From the NCBI RefSeq assembly GCF_040783535.2, contig NZ_JBFONW020000002.1:62001-126000 (forward strand): 64,000 nt of DNA, given 5' to 3'. Shown piece after piece: positions 40,223-48,443 of this stretch (position 1 is the stretch's first letter; every line of letters begins with the position of its first letter). The notes beneath the pieces were generated by a model. It was given only the letters and a program-made list of their open reading frames with translations, searched no databases and was not told where the DNA came from. The translations under genes were made by a program, and so were the position numbers. The DNA comes from Aestuariibius insulae (GTDB lineage: Bacteria; Pseudomonadota; Alphaproteobacteria; Rhodobacterales; Rhodobacteraceae).

Positions 40223-41578
40223 TCAGGCGGCGTCCAGCTTGCGTGTCCCGAGCCAGTCCAGCCAATCGGCTTTGGCGCGGTCGGTATAGGCCTTGTAGCG
40301 GTCCTTGCGGCCCCGGCGCCCGCCTTTGAGACCCTCGACCGGAGGAAAGAGGCCAAAATTGACATTCATGGGCTGAAAGGTCTTGGCCTCCGCGCCGCCT
40401 GTGATGTGGGTGACGAGCGCGCCTGTGGCGGTGGTGGGCGGCACAGCGGCGAGGCTTTGGCCGGTAATCTCGGCCACGGCGAGGCGGGCAGCGAGCAGGC
40501 CCATGGAGGCGCTTTCGACATAGCCTTCGACGCCGGTGATTTGGCCGGCGAAGCGGATATTGGGGCGAGATTTGAGGCGCATCTGGGCGTCGAGCAGCGT
40601 CGGAGAATTCAGGAACGTGTTGCGGTGGATGCCGCCGAGCCGGACGAAGCGGGCATTTTCAAGCCCGGGAATCATCTTCAGAACAGAGGTTTGCGCGCCG
40701 TATTTCATCTTGGTCTGGAAGCCGACGATATTATAGAGCGTCCCCAGCGCATTGTCGCGGCGGAGTTGAACGACGGCGTAGGCTTTGACATCCGGCTGGT
40801 GAGGATTGGTGAGACCGACCGGCTTCATCGGGCCAAAGCGCAGGGTCTCGCGGCCGCGTTCGGCCATCACCTCGATCGGCAGGCAGCCGTCGAAATAGCC
40901 TGCTGTTTCTCCCGGTTTGAACTCGGTCTTTTCGGCGGCGAGAAGCGCGTCGATGAAGGCGTCGTACTGATCTTTGTCCATCGGGCAGTTGAGATAGGCG
41001 GTGCGCTCTTCCTCAGTCTCGCCCTTGTCGTAGCGCGACTGCATCCACGCCTTGGACATATCAATGCTGTCGTGATGGACGATTGGCGCGATGGCGTCGA
41101 AGAAGGCGAGCGCGTCGGTGCCGGTTTCCTGCTGGATTGCCTCAGCCAGCGCGCCGGAGGTGAGGGGGCCGGTGGCGATGATCCAGTGGCCTTCGGTCGG
41201 CAGCTCCGTGATTTCTTCGTAGGAGATGCGGATATTTGGGTGCGCTTTCAGGCGGGCCGTCACCGTTTCGGCGAAGGGCTCGCGGTCGACGGCGAGCGCG
41301 CCGCCTGCGGGAAGGCGGTGGGTGTCGGCGGCGGCCATGATGAGACCGTTTGCCTGCCGCATCTCCCAGTGGAGAAGGCCCACGGCGTTCTGTTCGTGAT
41401 CGTCGGAGCGGAAGGAGTTGGAGCAGACCATCTCTCCGAGATTGCCGGTCTGATGCGCGAAGGTTTCGACCTTGGGGCGCATCTCGTGGATCAGCACCTG
41501 GAGGCCTGCATTGGCGGCCTGCCAGGCGGCCTCGGATCCGGCCATGCCGCCGCCGATGATGTTAAGGGTCTGGGTCAT
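40223..41578 (-). CDS. trmFO: methylenetetrahydrofolate-tRNA-(uracil-5-)-methyltransferase TrmFO
   Basis: Forms m5U54 in tRNA with methylene-tetrahydrofolate and FAD, the alternative to SAM-dependent TrmA. The 451-aa protein begins with the FAD-binding LNIIGGGMAGSEAAWQAA (about 4-21), followed by HEMRP, NSFRSDD, the YFDGCLPIEVMAERG catalytic-Cys segment (about 229-243) and GPMKPVGL. First gene of a three-gene operon. Last residues are charged (KADWLDWLGTRKLDAA). Confidence 0.95.
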   Translation of the reverse strand: MTQTLNIIGGGMAGSEAAWQAANAGLQVLIHEMRPKVETFAHQTGNLGEMVCSNSFRSDDHEQNAVGLLHWEMRQANGLIMAAADTHRLPAGGALAVDREPFAETVTARLKAHPNIRISYEEITELPTEGHWIIATGPLTSGALAEAIQQETGTDALAFFDAIAPIVHHDSIDMSKAWMQSRYDKGETEEERTAYLNCPMDKDQYDAFIDALLAAEKTEFKPGETAGYFDGCLPIEVMAERGRETLRFGPMKPVGLTNPHQPDVKAYAVVQLRRDNALGTLYNIVGFQTKMKYGAQTSVLKMIPGLENARFVRLGGIHRNTFLNSPTLLDAQMRLKSRPNIRFAGQITGVEGYVESASMGLLAARLAVAEITGQSLAAVPPTTATGALVTHITGGAEAKTFQPMNVNFGLFPPVEGLKGGRRGRKDRYKAYTDRAKADWLDWLGTRKLDAA

Positions 41579-41620
41579 GGAGGATGAGATAGTCGGAGCG
41601 GGCCGCTTTGAAAAGGCGGT

Positions 41621-41723
41621 GCGGCTTGCGCCGCATATGATGCTTTTGCGCTCGGGCCGCGCGGGCCTTCAAGGGGACGCTGTCCCCTTAAAGATCCCCT
41701 GAGGTATTTCAGGCAAGATGAGG
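41621..41723 (-). repeat. composite 3' element, copy A (after the barrel-like protein gene)
   Basis: Read on the minus strand, the element begins 6 bp after the stop of the outer-membrane-type gene with CCTCATCTTGCCTGAAATACCTC, followed by an 8-bp hairpin (AAGGGGAC-N3-GTCCCCTT, 41671-41689), a GC-rich stretch and a second hairpin (GCGGC-TTGC-GCCGC, 41621-41634). The same order recurs downstream of the ornithine cyclodeaminase gene. Likely an mRNA 3' end or terminator. Confidence 0.65.
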
Positions 41724-41729
41724 GCCGGT

Positions 41730-42443
41730 TCAGAGACCCGGCAGGATCGTCAGGCTGCCGCGGCGGTCGAAAGTGGTCTTTCCGTCCCGTCCGAACCCGT
41801 ATCTGACGCCGAGGCCAAAGAAGGTTTCACTGTCGCTGTTCCCGTCCGCCTCGACCTCAAGCGTTCCGAATTCGCCCACAAGACTGACGGAATTGGCAAT
41901 CTCGAAACCGCCGAGAAGCGCATAACGGGTGAAGGATGTGTCGTCGTCTTCGATCCGGTCGATCGAGAGGCGGTTGTAGCCGAGACCGCGCGACGCGAGG
42001 CCGCCCGAGATGCCGTATTGGACGGTATCGTCACCGTCTTCGAAGATATTGGCGTATCCTTGCATATAAGCGAGGTTGAACTCATAGGCCGCTTCGATCC
42101 CGAAATAGGGATTTTCATTATCAAGATCTGCGATGGTTTCGCTGCCAAAAAAGACACCAAAGGACGCGCGTTCGGTGGGCTGGTAGATCCCGTGGAGCGT
42201 GCCGTTGAGGAACCACTCGTCGATGAAGCCGAAATTGCCGGCGCTGACATCGCCCTGAAATGCGAAGGTCGGAGAGAAGCCGAGCTCGTAGGAGCCCGCG
42301 AATTGGGTCTTGTCGGCGTCGTCAAGGTCCGTGAAGGCGCTGTAGCGGAATTCGAGTTCGCCGCCGTTCAGCACCGTCTGAGCGGTGGCGTCGAGCGGCA
42401 GAAGTGTGATTGCGGAAATGGCTGCGAGAATATGTGTCTTCAT
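41730..42443 (-). CDS. outer-membrane beta-barrel-like protein, function unknown
   Basis: A 237-aa exported protein: signal peptide MKTHILAAISAITLLPLDATA (about 1-21), then alternating hydrophobic/polar strands with many aromatic residues and Asp/Asn-rich turns (DLDDADK, DNENPY, EDGDDT, IEDDDTS). It contains strand-like segments such as GGELEFRYSAF, ASFGVFFGSE, YFGIEAAYEF and FFGLGVRYGF. This pattern suggests a small porin-like barrel. It does not end in Phe or Tyr. I do not recognise a named family. It is followed by the composite 3' element. Confidence 0.75.
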   Translation of the reverse strand: MKTHILAAISAITLLPLDATAQTVLNGGELEFRYSAFTDLDDADKTQFAGSYELGFSPTFAFQGDVSAGNFGFIDEWFLNGTLHGIYQPTERASFGVFFGSETIADLDNENPYFGIEAAYEFNLAYMQGYANIFEDGDDTVQYGISGGLASRGLGYNRLSIDRIEDDDTSFTRYALLGGFEIANSVSLVGEFGTLEVEADGNSDSETFFGLGVRYGFGRDGKTTFDRRGSLTILPGL

Positions 42444-42575
42444 TTTATGGTTTCCGATGTTGATAGCGTAATGCAGGTCGAGCCCCGTGAACGGAGTTCA
42501 TCAACGCGTTATAATCGGGATGTCTAAGAGGTAAAGGTCTGCCTCTCCTGGATCTGAGCCTGTTGCGCCTGAACC

Positions 42576-45308
42576 TCACTCCTCGGGTGGTGTCTCCTCG
42601 GCATCTTCGTCGCCCTGATCGGCGATCCAGGCGACGCTGACGACTTCTTCGCCCTTGCCGGTGTTGAAGACCTTGACGCCGCCCGCGCCGCGGGAGCGGA
42701 AGGAGATGCCGTCGACGGGGACGCGGATCGATTGGCCCATATTCGTCACCAGCATGATCTGGTCGTGGATATCGACCGGGAAGCTGGTGACGAGGGGGCC
42801 GCCGCGCATGGCGCGATCCATCGCCGCGACGCCCTGGCCGCCGCGACCGCGCACGGGATAGTCGTGCGACGAGGAGAGCTTGCCCATGCCTTGCGAGGTA
42901 ATCGTCAAGATCAGGTTTTCGGAGGCAGACATCTCGGCATAGCGCTCCTGGCTGATGGAGCCGGGGGCAGTGTCGTCCTCGTCGTCGGTTTCGGCATCGT
43001 CCGCGAGACCTGCCATGGCGCGGCGCATCTTGAGATAGGCGGCGCGCTCGGCCGGGTCGGCTTCGAAATGGCGGATGATCGACATGGAGACGACGCGGTC
43101 GTTCTCGCCCAGACGGATCCCGCGCACGCCGGTGCTGTCGCGGCCCTTGAAGACGCGCACGGCAGTGGTCGAAAAGCGGATGGCGCGGCCCGACTGGGTG
43201 ACGAGCATCACATCGTCGTCTTCGGAGGCGATGCGGGCGTTTACGAGGCTGACGCTGCCATCCTCGGGCAGTTTCATCGCGATCTTGCCGTTGGCGCGGA
43301 CGTTGGTGAAATCGCTCAGCGTGTTGCGGCGGATATCGCCCGCGCTGGTGGCAAAGATCACCTGCAGGTCCTGCCAGTCCTCCTCGTCCCGGTCGATGGG
43401 CAGGATGGCGGCGACGGAGACGCCTTGCGGGATCGGCAGGATATTGACGATGGCCTTGCCCTTGGCGGTGCGGGAGCCTTGCGGCAGGCGCCAGGTTTTG
43501 AGCTTGTAGACCATACCGTCGGTCGTGAAGAAAAGCAGCTGGGTGTGGGTGTTGGCCACGAAGAGGGTTGTGACGACATCCTCTTCCTTGGTCTGCATGC
43601 CGGAAAGACCTTTGCCGCCGCGCCGTTGGGCGCGGAAATCGGCGAGCGGGGTGCGCTTGATGTAGCCGCCTTGGGTGACGGTCACGACCATATCTTCGCG
43701 CTCGATAAGGTCCTCGTCCTCCATATCGCCGGACCAGTCGACGATCTCGGTGCGGCGGGGGACGGCGAAAAGGTCTTTGACCTCGGTTAGTTCGCTGCGA
43801 ATGATCTCCATGATCCGCTCGCGAGAGCCGAGGATGTCGAGGTAGTCGCGGATCTTGGCGGCCAGTTCCTCCAGCTCGTCGGTGACTTCCTTGACGCCGA
43901 TCTGGGTCAGGCGCTGGAGGCGGAGGTCGAGGATCGCGCGGGCCTGGGTTTCCGACAGGTTATAGGTGCCGTCCTCATTGGCCGTGTGGGTCGGATCGTC
44001 GATCAGCTGGATGTATTCGAGGATCTCCTGGGCGGGCCAGCGGCGTGTCATCAGCTTTTCGCGGGCCTCGGCGGCATCGGCGGAGGCGCGGATCGTGCGC
44101 ACGACCTCGTCCACATTGGAGACGGCGACGGCCAGACCGCAAAGAACATGCGAGCGCTCGCGCGCCTTCCTGAGTTCATAGGCGGTGCGGCGGGCGACGA
44201 CCTCTTCGCGGAAGTCGAGAAAGCTCGTCAGGAAGCGGCGCAGCGTCAGGGTTTCGGGGCGGCCGCCGTTGAGGGCCAGCATGTTGCAGGCGAAATTCGT
44301 CTGCATCGGCGTGAAGCGGTAGAGCTGGTTGAGGACGACTTCGGCTGTCGCGTCGCGCTTGAGCTCGACGACGACGCGGATGCCGTTGCGGTCGCTTTCG
44401 TCCTGAACGTGGGCGATGCCCTCGATCTTTTTCTCGCGGACCTGTTCGGCGATCTTCTCGATCATCGAGGCCTTGTTGACCTGATAGGGGATTTCGTCGG
44501 CGATGATGGCGTAGCGATCCTTGCGGATTTCCTCGATCCGGGTGCGGGCCCGCAGGATGACGCTGCCGCGGCTTTCCAGATAGGCTTTTCGCGCGCCCGA
44601 CCGGCCCAGCATAATGCCGCCGGTGGGGAAGTCGGGGCCGGGGATGTAGTCGATCAGCTGTTCGGAGCTGAGATCGGGATCCTCGATCAGCGCGAGGCAA
44701 GCGTCGATGACCTCCCCTAGGTTATGGGGCGGGATGTTGGTCGCCATACCGACGGCGATGCCGCCCGCGCCATTGACCAGCATATTGGGAAAGCGGGCGG
44801 GCAGGACGGTCGGCTCGCGGTCCTTGCCGTCGTAATTGTCCTGAAAATCGACCGTGTCCTTGTCGATATCGGCCAGGACATAGGCGGCGGGCTTGTCCAT
44901 GCGGACTTCGGTATAGCGCATGGCGGCGGGGTTATCACCGTCCATGGAGCCGAAATTGCCCTGTCCGTCGAGAAGCGGCAGCGACATGGAGAAATCCTGC
45001 GCCATCCGAACGAGAGCGTCGTAAATCGCGCTGTCGCCGTGGGGGTGGTATTTACCCATCACATCGCCGACGGGGCGAGCGGATTTGCGGTAGGACTTGT
45101 CGTGTGTGTTTCCCGTCTCGTGCATCGCGTAGAGAATGCGACGGTGCACGGGTTTAAGCCCGTCGCGCAGATCGGGGATCGCGCGGGAGACGATGACCGA
45201 CATCGCGTAGTCGAGATAGGAGGTCTTCATCTCGTCTTCGATCGAGATGGAGGGACCGGAGTAGGCGGGAATGTCGCCGTCTTCTGGCATGTCTGGCGTA
45301 TCGCTCAA
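42576..45308 (-). CDS. gyrA: DNA gyrase subunit A
   Basis: Cuts and rejoins DNA to introduce negative supercoils, as A2B2 with GyrB. The 910-aa protein has catalytic Tyr132 in AAMRYTEVRMDK and an unaltered quinolone region, HPHGDSAIYDALVRMAQ, with Ser93 and Asp97 (E. coli Ser83 and Asp87). The C-terminal beta-pinwheel (about 530-880) includes QRRGGKG, the GyrA box that wraps DNA. An acidic insert (AGLADDAETDDEDDTAPGS) and tail (GDEDAEETPPEE) are extra to E. coli and usual in this family. Monocistronic. Confidence 0.97.
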   Translation of the reverse strand: MSDTPDMPEDGDIPAYSGPSISIEDEMKTSYLDYAMSVIVSRAIPDLRDGLKPVHRRILYAMHETGNTHDKSYRKSARPVGDVMGKYHPHGDSAIYDALVRMAQDFSMSLPLLDGQGNFGSMDGDNPAAMRYTEVRMDKPAAYVLADIDKDTVDFQDNYDGKDREPTVLPARFPNMLVNGAGGIAVGMATNIPPHNLGEVIDACLALIEDPDLSSEQLIDYIPGPDFPTGGIMLGRSGARKAYLESRGSVILRARTRIEEIRKDRYAIIADEIPYQVNKASMIEKIAEQVREKKIEGIAHVQDESDRNGIRVVVELKRDATAEVVLNQLYRFTPMQTNFACNMLALNGGRPETLTLRRFLTSFLDFREEVVARRTAYELRKARERSHVLCGLAVAVSNVDEVVRTIRASADAAEAREKLMTRRWPAQEILEYIQLIDDPTHTANEDGTYNLSETQARAILDLRLQRLTQIGVKEVTDELEELAAKIRDYLDILGSRERIMEIIRSELTEVKDLFAVPRRTEIVDWSGDMEDEDLIEREDMVVTVTQGGYIKRTPLADFRAQRRGGKGLSGMQTKEEDVVTTLFVANTHTQLLFFTTDGMVYKLKTWRLPQGSRTAKGKAIVNILPIPQGVSVAAILPIDRDEEDWQDLQVIFATSAGDIRRNTLSDFTNVRANGKIAMKLPEDGSVSLVNARIASEDDDVMLVTQSGRAIRFSTTAVRVFKGRDSTGVRGIRLGENDRVVSMSIIRHFEADPAERAAYLKMRRAMAGLADDAETDDEDDTAPGSISQERYAEMSASENLILTITSQGMGKLSSSHDYPVRGRGGQGVAAMDRAMRGGPLVTSFPVDIHDQIMLVTNMGQSIRVPVDGISFRSRGAGGVKVFNTGKGEEVVSVAWIADQGDEDAEETPPEE

Positions 45309-45398
45309 GGGGGAGGTCGTCCTGCTGCTTTTGCGCTATATCTTGTTGCTCCCATGTATAGCAGCGGCGGTATCTGGGGGGAAGCCTTCTTTGCCGGA

Positions 45399-45497
45399 GC
45401 GCCTTCGGCGCAACAGATGCTCGCGCGCTCGCCGCGCGGGCGTCAAGGAGGCGCTGCCTCCTTGACAATTCTCCGAGGTGTTTAGGGCAAGATGAGG
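45399..45497 (-). repeat. composite 3' element, copy B (after ornithine cyclodeaminase)
   Basis: Minus-strand element starting 1 bp after the ocd stop: CCTCATCTTGCCCTAAACACCTC, then a 9-bp hairpin (CAAGGAGGC-N3-GCCTCCTTG, 45444-45464), a GC-rich stretch and a hairpin GCGCC-TTC-GGCGC (45399-45411). Compared with copy A, both stems have paired base changes and the GCT loop (plus-strand sense) is kept. The rest of the gyrA-ocd gap (45309-45398) shows nothing else. Confidence 0.65.
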
Positions 45498-45498
45498 A

Positions 45499-46542
45499 TC
45501 AGCCGGCGCGCATGAGCATGCCGAAGAGATCGCGCGGATCGTCGGGATCGGCCAGCATGTCGAGATCGGTATAGAGACCCGTTTCCTTGGCGAGGCCGTC
45601 GATATGGCGCAGTGCCGAGAAATCCTCGGTCGCGAAGCCGACGCTGTCGAAAAGCGTGATCTGTGCGGCGCTGCTGCGGCCCGGTGTCTTGCCCGTGATA
45701 ACTTCCCAAAGTTCGGTCACAGGGTGATCGGGAGCGAGTTGCTGGATCTCGCCTTCGATGCGGGTCTGGGGCGGATATTCGACAAAGATGTCAGAGCGAT
45801 GCAGGATCGCTTCGGCCAGTTCGGTCTTACCGGGGCAGTCGCCGCCGACGGCGTTGATATGCAAGCCCGAGCCTACCATGTTGTCAGTCAGGATCTGCTG
45901 GTTGCGCTTGTCGGCGGTGGCGGTCGTGACGATCTGCGCGCCTTCGATCGCCTCTTCCGCGGTGGGGCATTTGGTGATCCGGAGGCCGCTCTGGGCGAGG
46001 TTTGCAGCGCATTTGTCGGTGGCGTCGGTATCGATGTCGAAGAGGCGGACCTCTTCGATGCCGCAGATCGTCTTGAAGGCGATGGATTGGAACTCGGACT
46101 GGGCCCCGTTGCCGATAACGGCCATCGTCCTGGCGCCTTTCGGGGCGAGGTGTCGGGCGGCCATCGCCGAGGTGGCGGCGGTGCGCAGGGCCGTCAGGAT
46201 CGTCATCTCGGAAAGCAGGACCGGATAGCCGGTCGCGACATCGGCGAGCAGGCCGAAGGCGGTCACGGTCTGGCGGCCGTCCTTCCAGTTCTTTGGATGC
46301 CCATTCACGTATTTGAAGCCATAGGTGTCGCCGTCGGAGGTCGGCATCAGCTCGATCACGCCTTCGGGAGAGTGCGAGGCGATGCGCGGCGTCTTGTCGA
46401 AGCTTTCCCAACGGCGGAAATCGTCTTCGATGGCCGTCGCGAGGCCGGTCAGGATCGTTTCGATCCCGATGCGGTGGACGATCTGCATCATGTGATCGAC
46501 GGAGACGAAGGGGACGAGGGCGAGCGCGCCGGGCTGGGTCAT
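45499..46542 (-). CDS. ocd: ornithine cyclodeaminase
   Basis: Converts ornithine directly to proline and ammonia with NAD. 347 residues of the OCD/mu-crystallin family, with a central Rossmann domain: TMAVIGNGAQSEFQSIAF (about 130-147), VRLFDIDTDATDKCAANL, TTATADKRNQQIL and INAVGGDCPGKTEL. The active-site region KYVNGHPKNW (about 77-86) is intact. It overlaps the arginase gene upstream by 4 bp, so arginine is taken to ornithine and then to proline by one operon. Confidence 0.93.
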   Translation of the reverse strand: MTQPGALALVPFVSVDHMMQIVHRIGIETILTGLATAIEDDFRRWESFDKTPRIASHSPEGVIELMPTSDGDTYGFKYVNGHPKNWKDGRQTVTAFGLLADVATGYPVLLSEMTILTALRTAATSAMAARHLAPKGARTMAVIGNGAQSEFQSIAFKTICGIEEVRLFDIDTDATDKCAANLAQSGLRITKCPTAEEAIEGAQIVTTATADKRNQQILTDNMVGSGLHINAVGGDCPGKTELAEAILHRSDIFVEYPPQTRIEGEIQQLAPDHPVTELWEVITGKTPGRSSAAQITLFDSVGFATEDFSALRHIDGLAKETGLYTDLDMLADPDDPRDLFGMLMRAG

Positions 46543-47462
46543 TTGGGGCCTCGTGTGGGTCGGTCGAAGATGCGGCGCCCCATGAGGGAGGCCGTCAGAT
46601 CGACAAGAAGCTGAGCAGTCTTGCCTGCATGGTCGAGAAAGGGGTTGAGCTCGACCAGATCGAGAGAGGTGACGAGGCCGCTGTCGCAGAGCATCTCCAT
46701 CGCCAGATGCGCTTCGCGCAGAGTTGCGCCACCCGGGACGGTGGTGCCGACGGCCGGGGCGATGTCCGGATCGAGGAAATCCGTGTCGAAGGAGACGTGG
46801 AGCAGGCCGTTTGCCTGCTCTACGCGGGTCAGGAAAGCCGCCAGCGGGGTGCGTAGGCCCCGTTCGTCGAGCGCGCGCATGTCGGTGAGGTGGATGCCCG
46901 TGCCATCCAGGGCCGCTTTTTCCTCAGGATCGACGGAGCGCAAGCCGATCATGGCAATCCGCTCGCCGGGGATTGTAGCGGGGAAGGGCGGGAAGTCGTT
47001 GAAGCCGTCCCGGCCGGCGGCATAGGCGACAGGGGTGCCGTGCAGATTGCCGCTTTGCGTCGTGTTCGGCGTGTGAAAATCGGCATGGGCGTCGAGCCAG
47101 AGGACGAAGAGAGGGCGGTTCTGCTGTTTTGCATGGGCGGCAAGGCCTGCCAGAGTGCCGAGGGAGAGGGCGTGGTCACCGCCGAGGAAGATCGGCATGC
47201 CTGCTATGGCCGCGTCTTGGGCGGCGCGGGTGATGGCCTGCGTCCAGCCAACGGTTTCGGCCAGAGCGTAGAGGGGCGGCGTGTCAGCAAGCGCGGCAGG
47301 GTCGGGCGTGACGGTGCCGCGATCCTCGACGGTGTGGCCCAGCTCTTGCAGCGTCTCGGCAAGGCCTGCGATGCGCAGGGCATCCGGTCCCATGCGGCAG
47401 CCCTGGCGGCGTTTACCGCTGTCCATCGGAATGCCGACAAGGATGCAGATTTGCGGGGTCAT
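46539..47462 (-). CDS. rocF: arginase
   Basis: Hydrolyses arginine to ornithine and urea with a binuclear manganese centre. The ATG at 47462 gives 307 aa (MTPQICILVGIPMDSGKRRQG); the open frame above it runs into the divergent regulator and is not coding. Metal ligands are in GGDHALSLG, LDAHADFHTP and SFDTDFLDPDIAP. MDSGKRRQGCRMGPDALR is the typical arginase rather than agmatinase N-terminal region. First gene of the operon, divergent from an Lrp/AsnC-type regulator. A separate agmatinase gene begins at 63542. Confidence 0.94.
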   Translation of the reverse strand: MTPQICILVGIPMDSGKRRQGCRMGPDALRIAGLAETLQELGHTVEDRGTVTPDPAALADTPPLYALAETVGWTQAITRAAQDAAIAGMPIFLGGDHALSLGTLAGLAAHAKQQNRPLFVLWLDAHADFHTPNTTQSGNLHGTPVAYAAGRDGFNDFPPFPATIPGERIAMIGLRSVDPEEKAALDGTGIHLTDMRALDERGLRTPLAAFLTRVEQANGLLHVSFDTDFLDPDIAPAVGTTVPGGATLREAHLAMEMLCDSGLVTSLDLVELNPFLDHAGKTAQLLVDLTASLMGRRIFDRPTRGPK

Positions 47463-47577
47463 CTTGGCCTCCGGGTTGCGTTGGCGGGAGCATTGGCGAG
47501 AACCGCTCTGGACGGAAGCCGCCGGATTGCGCAAAACGGGCAGGGATTGTTCGATTTGAGTAGGTGATGTGACCGAA

Positions 47578-48009
47578 ATGGCAGATATGGATGCGCGGCT
47601 GATCGCGGCGCTCAGACGGGACGGGCGGGCCTCGCTATCCCAGCTGGCTGTGGATCTGGGGCTCTCGCGGGCGACGGTACGGGTGCGGCTTACCCGGCTG
47701 ATCGAAAGCGAAGAGATCGCGGGCTTTACCGTGCTGACGCGCGCCGATGTCGCGCCGCACCCGGTGCGCGGGTTGATGATGCTGGGCATCGAGGGGCGCG
47801 GCACCGAGCGGATCCGGGGGGCGCTGCTGAGGCGGGCCGATGTCGCGTCCGTGCATTCGACCAACGGGACCTGGGATCTGATCGTCGAGCTGGGAACCGA
47901 GACGCTCGAGGATTTCGACGCGGCGCTTTTTGCGATCCGGCGGATGGAGGGGGTGCAGCGCAGCGAGACGAACCTGCTTTTATCGACTCGCAGGGGCGGG
48001 GCCGGTTAG
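47578..48009 (+). CDS. Lrp/AsnC-family regulator, probable regulator of arginase operon
   Basis: A 143-aa regulator (146 if a GTG at 47569 is used; an ATG at 47587 is also possible). The N-terminal helix-turn-helix (about 5-50) reads DARLIAALRRDGRASLSQLAVDLGLSRATVRVRLTRL, and the C-terminal ligand-binding (RAM) domain occupies about 65-140. It is divergent from rocF-ocd across about 115 bp. Divergent Lrp-type genes often regulate the neighbouring amino-acid catabolic operon in response to the substrate, so arginine or ornithine is the likely effector (inference). Confidence 0.88.
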   Translation: MADMDARLIAALRRDGRASLSQLAVDLGLSRATVRVRLTRLIESEEIAGFTVLTRADVAPHPVRGLMMLGIEGRGTERIRGALLRRADVASVHSTNGTWDLIVELGTETLEDFDAALFAIRRMEGVQRSETNLLLSTRRGGAG

Positions 48010-48443
48010 GCGCGGCGGGCGGCGGCGATCCAGATAAGGACGAGCGCAGCAGAAGCGAGAGCGTTCCAGCTGGCCATGGAGAGGCCCGCAAGGCTCCATG
48101 CGACCTCGTCGCACATGACGATGTCGGGGATGTCGGTGGAGAGGAGATCTCCGGTCAGGGCGCCACCTCCGGTGCAGCTGGACGGGCCCTCCCACCAGCC
48201 GCGTTCGACGCCGGTGTGAAAGACGCCGATGCCCGACGTCGTTGCTGCGGCTGCCGCGCCAAGCCAGGCGGCGACCGGGCTGGCATAGGCGACGATGCCG
48301 ATGGCGACAGCGGCGGCATGGGGCCAGCGCTGCCAGAGGCACATAGTGCAAGGCGCATAGCCCGCAAGCTGGAAGGCCCAGGCGCCCAGAAGAAGCGCGG
48401 CGGAGCCTCCGGCGGCCAGCACGACGAGCTGGCGCGCAGTCAC
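48006..48443 (-). CDS. dsbB: disulfide bond formation protein B family
   Basis: Reoxidises the periplasmic thiol oxidase DsbA and passes electrons to quinone. The start is a GTG at 48443 that overlaps the yqaA TGA (GTGA), giving 145 aa with four hydrophobic helices. The first cysteine pair is YAPCTMCLWQRWPH (about 30-33) and the second lies in SSCTGGG and IVMCDE (about 92 and 113), the spacing expected for DsbB. Its stop overlaps the Lrp-type gene by 4 bp, tail to tail. Confidence 0.88.
   Translation of the reverse strand: MTARQLVVLAAGGSAALLLGAWAFQLAGYAPCTMCLWQRWPHAAAVAIGIVAYASPVAAWLGAAAAATTSGIGVFHTGVERGWWEGPSSCTGGGALTGDLLSTDIPDIVMCDEVAWSLAGLSMASWNALASAALVLIWIAAARRA

Noticed and set aside
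42858..45308. Quinolone-resistance substitutions in gyrA
   Set aside because: Ser93 and Asp97, the key positions, are the susceptible-type residues.
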